From Magnetospirillum sp. (GTDB lineage Bacteria; Pseudomonadota; Alphaproteobacteria; Rhodospirillales; Magnetospirillaceae), in contig JAIWOG010000040.1 in assembly GCA_020217035.1 (NCBI GenBank), positions 1-10,000 of the forward strand: a stretch of DNA of 10,000 nt, given 5' to 3'. The notes below the pieces were generated by a model that had not been told where the DNA came from, did no database searches, and worked only from the letters and a program-made list of their open reading frames with translations. The position numbers and the translations under genes were made by a program. Positions 5,010-10,000 of the stretch are shown piece after piece. Numbering within the stretch: the stretch's first letter is position 1; every line of letters begins with the position of its first letter.

Positions 5010-7670
5010 ATGGGCCGCGTCTGGAAATCGACGATAAGAATGTCCTCCATGGCGTGGCGCCTTGTCGTCATGGTGGTGTTGGTGCTGGCGGCCTTGCTGG
5101 TCTTGGCCGCCAGGGACTTCCTCGACGATTATCGCCATTACCGCGTGGCGCGGCTGGCGGTCGAGCAAAGCCACGCCATCGGGCACCTGGCCGCCTTGGG
5201 CCGCGACATGATCTTCGAGCGTGGCCAAACCCGCTCGATGTTGCTGGCGTCAGAGCCGCCAACCCCCCAGGACCTCCAGTCGATCGGCCGTCTGCGTACC
5301 AGCATGGAAGAAAGCCTTCGCGGCGCCATCGCCTTCATGACGCCGGCGGACGGCGCCGGCTTGCTCGATAAATGGGATGCCTTGCAGGCATTGCGCCGAC
5401 AGGTCGACCGGCAATGGGACCTGCCGCCCGCGCGGCGTGAGCCGGCGCTTGCCGGCCATTGGTACGGGCAAGCCTCGGACTTCATGGCCCAGGTCAAGAC
5501 GGCCGCCCACCGCAACGCCTTTTCCAACGCCGACTTGCCGCCGGCTTTCCGTCTGGCCAACCGGGTCGTTCTCGCCAGTTTGGCTCTGCGCGAGAACTTG
5601 GGGGAAGAAGCCTCGGCCATCGGCGCCTTGGCGGTCCTGGGCGGGGCGTTGCCGGAAAAGCAAGAGCGCGACTTGCTCGCCTTGCGCGGCCGGGTCGAAC
5701 TGCAAATCGAGATGATCGCCGCCGACTTGACGGTGATCGGCGACCCGGAGATGGTGAAAGGCCATCAGCATCTGGTCACCCTGTTGCGCGGCGTGGTCTG
5801 GCCGTTTCAGGATCAGTTGCTGGCCGCCGCCAAGACCGGCAAGACCCAAAAGTTCAGCGTTTCGGCCTATGGGGAACGGGTGCGGCCGGTGATCCACGAC
5901 GTCACCGACTTGACCGCCAAGACCCAGGCCCATGCCGCCGCCGTCAGCCTTGCGCTGTCGGAAAGCGCCTATCGGGACATGGTGGTTTCGGTTTTGGTCT
6001 GTGTCGCCATCCTGGCTTTCGCCGGGGGCACGCTGCTGACCTTGCATCGCCGGCTGATCCTGCCGTTGCGTGGTGCCAGCCAGGAAATGCGGGACCTGAT
6101 CGCCGATCATGGGCGATGGGGGCTGTTGTCCCTGCCGGAAGGCGACGAGATCGCTGAGATGCATGCGGTGCTGACTTCGTTCCGTGGCGTGCTGGCCGAC
6201 CGCATGGCCTTGTGGCAGGCGCTGCCCGACCTGATCGTCTACAAGGACGCGGCGGATTGCTGGCAGACGGTGAACAGTCAGGCTTGCGTCTACTTGCAAG
6301 TGACCCCGGACGGAATCGCCGGCAAGACCGACGCCCAGGTGGCGGAATCCTATCCGCATTTGCGCTCTTGGCTGCAGGCGGCGCAGTCGGGTGACGCGCT
6401 GATCTGGCGCAACAAGGCGCCGCTGACCCGCGAAGAGGTGCTGACCACCGGCGAGGGCGACCCGGTTTTCCTGCAGGTGGTCCGCATTCCCTTGTTCCAT
6501 CCCGACGGCAGCCGGCGCGGCGTGGTGGTGGTGGGACGCGACGTCACCGACCGGCGCCGGGCCGAGGCCGCCACCGCCCGCCTGTCGCGCCAGCATCAAC
6601 TGATCCTGGAATGCGCCGGCGAGGGGATCACCGGTGTCGATGCCCAGGGGCGCACCATTTTCTTCAACCATGCGGCCAGCCGCATGACCGGCTGGACCAA
6701 CGACGAGATCGTCGGCAAGCCCCAGCACGCCGTCCTGCATCACAGCCGCCTCGACGGTTCCCCCTATCCCGACCAGGATTGCCCGGTCGCCAAGACCCTG
6801 GCCGACGGGATGGCCCGCCACGCGGTGCAAGAGACGTTCTGGACCAAGGACGGCAAGCCGCTTGCCGTGGAGTTCTCGGTCACCCCCCTGGTCGAGCAGG
6901 ACCAGGTCCGGGGAGCGGTGGTGGTGTTCCACGACATCGGCACCCGGTTGGCCGCCGAACAGGAAATCCAGGACTTGCTGGAAGAATTGCAGCGCTCAAA
7001 CAGCGAACTGGAACGCTTCGCCTATGTGGCGTCGCACGACCTGCGCCAGCCCTTGCGGATGATCACCGGCTACATGTCCTTGCTGCAAAAGCGTTTGGGC
7101 GAAAGCCTGACGGACGAAAACGCCAGCTTCTTCTCGTTCGCTTCCGACGGCGCCAAGCGCATGGATCGCATGATCCGCGACTTGTTGGACTATTCCCGCA
7201 TCGGGCGTGGGCATGACAAGGAAATGGTCGACTTGAACCAGGTTGCGGCCCAGGCGGTGGACAACCTGAAACCGGTCATCGCTGAAAACGCGGCGGTGGT
7301 CAGCGTCGCCACCGGCTTGCCGGTGGTGATTGCGGTGCGGTCGGAAATGGAACGGCTGATCCAGAACCTGGTGGGCAACGCCTTGAAGTTCCACGCCCCC
7401 GACCGGCCGCCGCGGGTCGATGTCGGCTGTCGTGACGACGGCAAGACTTGGGTTTTTTGGGTCAAGGACAACGGCATCGGCATCGATCCCAAGGATCACG
7501 ACCGGCTGTTTTCCATCTTTCAGCGGCTGGTGCCCCAAGATCGCTATGACGGGACCGGCATCGGCCTGGCCTCGGTGCGCAAGATCGCCGAGAACCATGG
7601 CGGCCGGGTGTGGGTGGAATCGGAAGTGGGGCAAGGCGCCACCTTCCTGGTGGCGTTGCCCAAGACCTGA
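5010..7670 (+). CDS. Orphan membrane histidine kinase with large periplasmic sensor and two PAS domains
   Basis: The product is 886 residues. It has a membrane helix at about 15-34, a long, mostly helical periplasmic region (38-323), a second helix at 324-346, a HAMP-like linker, PAS 1 (about 395-515, beginning ALPDLIVYKD), PAS 2 (about 525-650), a short coiled coil, and the kinase core. The phospho-acceptor is H676 in ASHDLRQPLR, the class seen in phytochrome-like kinases. N790 in NLVGNALKFH, D820 in DNGIGID and GTGIGLA from G848 complete an intact ATPase domain. The periplasmic part has an ERGQTR motif like the ERGxT of NIT-type helical sensors, a weak resemblance. No receiver domain or regulator gene is adjacent, so its partner lies elsewhere. 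The start is uncertain: TTG 4989 has AAAGG (4978-4982) 6 bases upstream, and ATG 5040 is also possible. Confidence 0.9.
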   Translation: MGRVWKSTIRMSSMAWRLVVMVVLVLAALLVLAARDFLDDYRHYRVARLAVEQSHAIGHLAALGRDMIFERGQTRSMLLASEPPTPQDLQSIGRLRTSMEESLRGAIAFMTPADGAGLLDKWDALQALRRQVDRQWDLPPARREPALAGHWYGQASDFMAQVKTAAHRNAFSNADLPPAFRLANRVVLASLALRENLGEEASAIGALAVLGGALPEKQERDLLALRGRVELQIEMIAADLTVIGDPEMVKGHQHLVTLLRGVVWPFQDQLLAAAKTGKTQKFSVSAYGERVRPVIHDVTDLTAKTQAHAAAVSLALSESAYRDMVVSVLVCVAILAFAGGTLLTLHRRLILPLRGASQEMRDLIADHGRWGLLSLPEGDEIAEMHAVLTSFRGVLADRMALWQALPDLIVYKDAADCWQTVNSQACVYLQVTPDGIAGKTDAQVAESYPHLRSWLQAAQSGDALIWRNKAPLTREEVLTTGEGDPVFLQVVRIPLFHPDGSRRGVVVVGRDVTDRRRAEAATARLSRQHQLILECAGEGITGVDAQGRTIFFNHAASRMTGWTNDEIVGKPQHAVLHHSRLDGSPYPDQDCPVAKTLADGMARHAVQETFWTKDGKPLAVEFSVTPLVEQDQVRGAVVVFHDIGTRLAAEQEIQDLLEELQRSNSELERFAYVASHDLRQPLRMITGYMSLLQKRLGESLTDENASFFSFASDGAKRMDRMIRDLLDYSRIGRGHDKEMVDLNQVAAQAVDNLKPVIAENAAVVSVATGLPVVIAVRSEMERLIQNLVGNALKFHAPDRPPRVDVGCRDDGKTWVFWVKDNGIGIDPKDHDRLFSIFQRLVPQDRYDGTGIGLASVRKIAENHGGRVWVESEVGQGATFLVALPKT

Positions 7671-7691
7671 CCCTAATGCTCGCCGATCGGC

Positions 7692-8816
7692 TCAGGCTTC
7701 GAACTCGCGACGGATGGCTTCGTCATGCTGGCCGATGGCGGGCACCGGGCCGGGGGTGAAATCGACGCCGCTCCAGCGGATGGGCGGCGCCACCGACTGA
7801 ACCGGGCCGCTGGGGGTGGGGGTGGTGATGCGCCGCAATTGACTATGTTCGGCCAGGTCGGCCACCTGGTTCAAGCGGCCGAAGGCGATACGGGCCTGGT
7901 TCAGCCGTTCGATCACCTGATCCTGGCTCAGGGTGGAAAACACCCCTGCGATTTCCGCGTCCAGTTCCGGGCGGTGGGCGACGCGGCGGGGATTGGCGTC
8001 GAAACGCGGGTCGATGGCGATGTCGGGACGTTGCAGCGTTACCTCGCAAAAGGTCTTCCATTCCCGTTCGTTCTGGATGGAAAACACCACCTGACGGCCG
8101 TCGCCGCAGGTATAGGCGCCATAGGGCGCGATGGACGGATGGTTCAGCCCCACCCGCTGGGGGGCTTGTCCGCCATATTCGTAATGCATCAAGGGCACGC
8201 TCATCCAATCGGCGACGGAATCGAACAAGGAAAGCGCGATGCCCGATCCCAGCCCGGTGCGTTCGCGCTGGTAAAGCGCTTGCAGGATGGCGGTGTGGGC
8301 GTTCATGCCACAGGCGATGTCGGCTACCGATACCCCCACCCGGCCGGGGCCTTCCGGCGCCCCGGTGATGGCGGCCAATCCGGTTTCCGATTGGACCAAA
8401 AGGTCATAAGCCTTCATGTCGCGATAAGGCCCGTCCTCGCCATAGCCCGAGATGTCGCAGGTGATCAGCCGGGGATGGCGGCGGCGCAGTTCGGCCGAGC
8501 CGAACCCGGCCCGCTCGGCGGCGCCGGGCGCCAGGTTCTGGATGAACACGTCGGCGCGGGCGACCATGCGGGCCAGCAGATCGCGGTCTGCCTGGTCCTT
8601 GATGTCCAGGCAGACCGATTCCTTGCCCCGGTTGGTCCACACGAAATAGGCGCTTTCGCCATGGGCCACGTGGTCGTAACCGCGGGCGAAGTCGCCCTCT
8701 TTCCGTTCGACCTTGATCACCCGCGCCCCGGCGTCGGCCAGCCGCGAGGTGCAATAGGGCGCCGCCACCGCCTGTTCCAGGGCGACCACCAGAAGTCCGG
8801 AAAGTGGTGCGTTCAT
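7692..8816 (-). CDS. Family III CoA-transferase (CaiB/BaiF)
   Basis: The product is a 374-residue cytoplasmic enzyme of the class that moves CoA between organic acids through an aspartyl-CoA anhydride. Family features are the N-terminal LSGLLVVALEQAVAAPY, LADAGARVIKVER, NRGKESVCLDIK, then FIQNLAPGAAERAGFG and ITCDISGYGEDGPY. The catalytic aspartate is D138 in MKAYDLLVQSETG, matching the YD-LLVQ motif that holds Asp169 in formyl-CoA transferase. The conserved small-domain YEYGG and HPSIAPYGAY parts are present. The length is at the short end of the family. Substrates are not readable from sequence; a C4/C5 dicarboxylate such as mesaconate or itaconate is possible, but only a guess. It is transcribed alone, converging on the orphan kinase with only 21 bases between stops. 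AAGG at 8820-8823 lies 3 bases before ATG 8816, which is close. Confidence 0.92.
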   Translation of the reverse strand: MNAPLSGLLVVALEQAVAAPYCTSRLADAGARVIKVERKEGDFARGYDHVAHGESAYFVWTNRGKESVCLDIKDQADRDLLARMVARADVFIQNLAPGAAERAGFGSAELRRRHPRLITCDISGYGEDGPYRDMKAYDLLVQSETGLAAITGAPEGPGRVGVSVADIACGMNAHTAILQALYQRERTGLGSGIALSLFDSVADWMSVPLMHYEYGGQAPQRVGLNHPSIAPYGAYTCGDGRQVVFSIQNEREWKTFCEVTLQRPDIAIDPRFDANPRRVAHRPELDAEIAGVFSTLSQDQVIERLNQARIAFGRLNQVADLAEHSQLRRITTPTPSGPVQSVAPPIRWSGVDFTPGPVPAIGQHDEAIRREFEA

Positions 8817-8853
8817 AAGCCTTGATCCGTTGTTGCCCGGCCAGACTAGCCGC

Positions 8854-8882
8854 TTGCGCTTGCCGGAAAAACCCCTTAGAAC
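8854..8882 (+). promoter_or_regulatory. Candidate promoter of tRNA-Pro
   Basis: TTGCGC (8854-8859) and TAGAAC (8877-8882) are separated by 17 bases. They match the sigma-70 consensus at 3 and 4 of 6 positions, and would start transcription a few bases before the mature tRNA at 8893. The position is right, but the match is modest. Confidence 0.35.
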
Positions 8883-8892
8883 CGAGGCGCAA

Positions 8893-8971
<79 letters not shown>

Positions 8972-9002
8972 GATCGACACAAGAGTCCAAGGAGACAGGT
9001 CC

Positions 9003-9311
9003 ATGCAGGTTCGCATCTTCCGTCCGGCCAAGACCGCCATGCAATCGGGCAAGGGCAACACCAAGGCCTGGGTCCTGGAATACGAACCCGTCGCCCGCAA
9101 GGAAGCCGACGCGCTGATGGGCTGGTTGGGCTCGGACGACACCACCCAGCAGGTGAGCATCAAGTTCGACACCAAGGAAGAAGCCGTGGCCTATGCCAAG
9201 CGCAAGGGCCTGGACTTCCAGGTGTTCGAGGAAGCCGTCAAGAAGCCGGTGGGCGCCAAGAACTATTCCGACAACTTCCGCTTCGACAAGCTGGAATTCG
9301 GCCGCTTCTAA
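9003..9311 (+). CDS. NDUFS4-like accessory subunit of respiratory complex I
   Basis: The product is 102 residues and matches the ETC complex I conserved-region family (PF04800), the bacterial homologue of the mitochondrial 18-kDa NDUFS4 subunit, which alphaproteobacteria keep as an accessory part of NADH:quinone oxidoreductase. Recognisable parts are the N-terminal RIFRPAKTAMQSGKGNTKAWVLEYEP split as RIFRPAKTAMQSGKG and WVLEYEP, then GWLGSDDTTQQVSIKFDTKEE up to the helix AVAYAKRKGL, and the C-terminal KNYSDNFRFDK. It has no signal peptide or membrane helix, consistent with a peripheral subunit on the cytoplasmic arm. AAGGAG at 8989-8994 lies 8 bases before ATG 9003. Starting at the upstream in-frame ATG (8937) would run through tRNA-Pro and is rejected. 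Other complex I genes are not nearby. Confidence 0.93.
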   Translation: MQVRIFRPAKTAMQSGKGNTKAWVLEYEPVARKEADALMGWLGSDDTTQQVSIKFDTKEEAVAYAKRKGLDFQVFEEAVKKPVGAKNYSDNFRFDKLEFGRF

Positions 9312-9312
9312 A

Positions 9313-9339
9313 GCAGGCTGACGCCTAGCGTTAGCCTGC
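9313..9339 (+). other. 12-bp hairpin directly after the complex I subunit gene
   Basis: GCAGGCTGACGC (9313-9324) pairs with GCGTTAGCCTGC (9328-9339) over a CTA loop, with a single G-T pair. It begins 2 bases after the stop codon. There is no T-tract, so it may protect the 3' end of the mRNA or pause polymerase and need not terminate transcription. Confidence 0.5.
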
Positions 9340-9349
9340 GCCAAGCCCG

Positions 9350-9423
9350 AGCGGCGTTTGGAGTCGCAGATGTGTGCTTCGCACACAACCGCCCGGCACG
9401 GGCAGCGCTTCACGCCGTTTTAT
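9350..9423 (+). other. Branched (three-way) hairpin element before tRNA-Arg
   Basis: CGGCGT (9352-9357) pairs with ACGCCG (9412-9417), extended by a G-T and an A-T pair, and is followed by TTTTAT. Enclosed are two smaller hairpins: TGTGTGC (9371-9377) with GCACACA (9381-9387) over TTC, and GCCCG (9391-9395) with CGGGC (9399-9403) over GCA. The T-tract directly after the outer stem suggests a branched terminator of the upstream transcript, though it could also be a dispersed repeat or a small structured RNA. Confidence 0.45.
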
Positions 9424-9429
9424 CGGCAG

Positions 9430-9506
9430 GCGCCCTTAGCTCAGTTGGATAGAGCAACCGCCTTCTAAGCGGTAGGTCGCTGGTTCGAGCCCAGCAGGGC
9501 GCACCA
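9430..9506 (+). tRNA. tRNA-Arg (anticodon UCU)
   Basis: A complete 77-base cloverleaf. The acceptor strand GCGCCCT (9430-9436) pairs with AGGGCGC (9496-9502), the discriminator is A and CCA is encoded at 9504-9506. The anticodon arm is ACCGC-CTTCTAA-GCGGT, giving UCU for arginine codon AGA, a rare codon in GC-rich genomes. The T arm has GGTTCGAGCCC. A strong terminator follows 6 bases later. Confidence 0.98.
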
Positions 9507-9512
9507 TGTTGA

Positions 9513-9547
9513 AAGGGTCTTCCCATGCCGGGAAGGCCCTTTTCTTA
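9513..9547 (+). terminator. Rho-independent terminator of tRNA-Arg
   Basis: A 12-bp stem, AAGGGTCTTCCC (9513-9524) with GGGAAGGCCCTT (9530-9541), one G-T pair, and loop ATGCC, runs into TTTCTTAT. Its position just after the encoded CCA makes it the tRNA terminator. Confidence 0.93.
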
Positions 9548-9562
9548 TACGCCCTTGCTTTC

Positions 9563-9689
9563 CTTGTGGGTTTTGTTTCGGAAAACCACAAGCTCTTGCA
9601 TTCCGCACATGGCTCCGATGCAATGGCGGCAGTGGTAAGACCGTTTCATTTCCATGTATGCTGCGCCGCAACAACTTAGGAGGTTGTTG
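9563..9689 (+). promoter_or_regulatory. Structured leader of the 47-residue gene, with the Shine-Dalgarno in a hairpin loop
   Basis: Three inverted repeats precede the small gene. The first is CTTGTGG-G-TTTT (9563-9574) with AAAACCACAAG (9582-9592), an 11-bp stem with one bulged G. The second is TTGCAT (9596-9601) with ATGCAA (9618-9623). The third is CAACAAC (9669-9675) with GTTGTTG (9683-9689). The last is a perfect 7-bp stem whose 7-base loop TTAGGAG presents most of the ribosome-binding site AGGAGG (9678-9683), with its last G in the stem. Such an arrangement could tune initiation by temperature or by a binding protein, which is inference. Confidence 0.45.
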
Positions 9690-9694
9690 GCATC

Positions 9695-9838
9695 ATGTTG
9701 GAAGAATGGGTTCGTAACCTTCCCTTGGAAACCCTGCGGCAGATCGCGGGCGACGCCAAGGCGGAAGGCAGCCGTATCTGGCAATTGGCGGTGGTCGAAT
9801 TGCTGCTGCGGCAAAATCAGGCGGCGCTGGCTGCGTAA
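9695..9838 (+). CDS. Hypothetical 47-residue cytoplasmic protein
   Basis: A short gene encoding a protein that begins MLEEWVRNLPLETLRQIAGD and ends RQNQAALAA. It reads as one or two amphipathic helices (about 10-24 and 26-45) with no signal peptide, membrane helix or cysteine. I do not recognise a family. Support for coding comes from a full AGGAGG Shine-Dalgarno (9678-9683), GC-rich third positions (for example GAC GCC AAG GCG GAA GGC), and a strong intrinsic terminator 22 bases after the stop. The 11-base gap between the Shine-Dalgarno and ATG 9695 is longer than usual, and the site lies in a hairpin loop. It stands alone between tRNA-Arg and a converging TonB-like gene, so position gives no hint of function. 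Confidence 0.7.
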   Translation: MLEEWVRNLPLETLRQIAGDAKAEGSRIWQLAVVELLLRQNQAALAA

Positions 9839-9860
9839 ATGGTTTTTGCTTAAGGGATGC

Positions 9861-9891
9861 GGGGCCGCTTCGTCGGCCCCTTCCTCTTTTT
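9861..9891 (+). terminator. Rho-independent terminator of the 47-residue gene
   Basis: GGGGCCG (9861-9867) pairs with CGGCCCC (9874-9880) over CTTCGT and is followed by TTCCTCTTTTT. It is oriented for the plus strand and protects the converging gene at 9912. Confidence 0.9.
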
Positions 9892-9911
9892 AGGTCCCAG
9901 CAGAATGGGGC

Positions 9912-10000
9912 TTATGCTTTGCCATCCAGGGAAAAGCGGATGGGCACCTGGACCGAGGCCGGCACCGTGTGGCCGCCCCGTCGGGCCGGAACAAAGCGCC
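9912..10000 (-). CDS. TonB-like energy transducer, C-terminal fragment
   Basis: Only the last 28 codons are in the window, ending at the TAA complementary to 9912-9914; the gene continues past base 10000. The visible peptide begins RFVPARRGGHTVPASVQVPI and ends RFSLDGKA. This matches the end of the TonB C-terminal domain, where a W-RF-PA-R-GG segment is followed by a V-VPIRF-L strand. TonB proteins are anchored in the inner membrane and pass proton-motive energy to outer-membrane transporters. The call rests on the short end of the domain only, so a TolA-like or other TonB-fold protein cannot be excluded. Confidence 0.75.
   Translation of the reverse strand, partial: RFVPARRGGHTVPASVQVPIRFSLDGKA

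Noticed and set aside
5250..6932. Long minus-strand frame (560 codons) opposite the orphan kinase
   Set aside because: It is also a shadow of a real gene, with low-complexity composition and no recognisable domain or ribosome-binding site.
7682..7691. Perfect 10-base palindrome GCCGATCGGC between the converging kinase and CoA-transferase genes
   Set aside because: It is too short and lacks a loop or T-tract for a terminator, and palindromes around CGATCG are common in this base composition.
7725..8825. Plus-strand frame of 366 codons opposite the CoA-transferase
   Set aside because: The minus strand carries every CoA-transferase motif including the catalytic Asp; the plus frame shows none of any family.
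9609..9638. Nine-codon plus-strand frame (MAPMQWRQW) as a leader peptide
   Set aside because: There is no Shine-Dalgarno, no run of one amino acid and no attenuator-like pairing downstream.

Overview
This is a GC-rich stretch of an alphaproteobacterial chromosome, most likely Rhodospirillales and possibly Magnetospirillum-like. That placement is inferred from the NDUFS4-type complex I accessory gene, the SHP/DHC cytochrome pair, the base composition and the codon use; no single marker proves it. I see no insertion sequence, integrase, phage gene or CRISPR array, so it reads as core and metabolic chromosome rather than an island.

Layout. Bases 1-140 are the last 45 residues of an ArsB/NhaD-type anion permease, closed by a strong terminator. 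Bases 141-484 are non-coding: the terminator, a second hairpin, a guanine-quadruplex-type motif and an AT-rich block that probably carries the promoter of an exported DUF192 protein (485-970). A hairpin-rich gap (971-1101) separates it from a converging operon.

The centre (1102-4929) is the most informative part. The minus-strand operon reads, in order of transcription: an undescribed 28-residue single-helix membrane peptide, a four-helix cytochrome b561, the oxygen-binding cytochrome SHP (DUF1924) and the diheme cytochrome DHC. Divergent from it are a PepSY protein, an OmpR/PhoB-family response regulator and a PhoQ-like histidine kinase. Nearly every junction on both sides is an ATGA or GTGA overlap, so each side should be translated as a coupled unit. 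The 110 bp between the operons carries repeated GTTCA motifs, including a TTCAT/TTCAG direct repeat with an 11-base period, a plausible regulator site. A simple model is that the kinase senses an envelope or redox signal, the regulator controls both promoters, and cytochrome b561 passes quinol electrons through DHC to SHP. The SHP here appears to have Asp where the Rhodobacter protein has its unusual Asn heme ligand.

Bases 5010-7670 encode an orphan membrane-bound hybrid of a large periplasmic sensor, two PAS domains and a histidine kinase, with no adjacent regulator. It converges on a family III CoA-transferase (7692-8816, minus strand). The right end holds tRNA-Pro(UGG), the NDUFS4-like complex I subunit, a branched hairpin element, tRNA-Arg(UCU) with its terminator, a 47-residue orphan gene whose Shine-Dalgarno sits in a hairpin loop, another strong terminator, and the C-terminus of a TonB-like protein running off the window on the minus strand.
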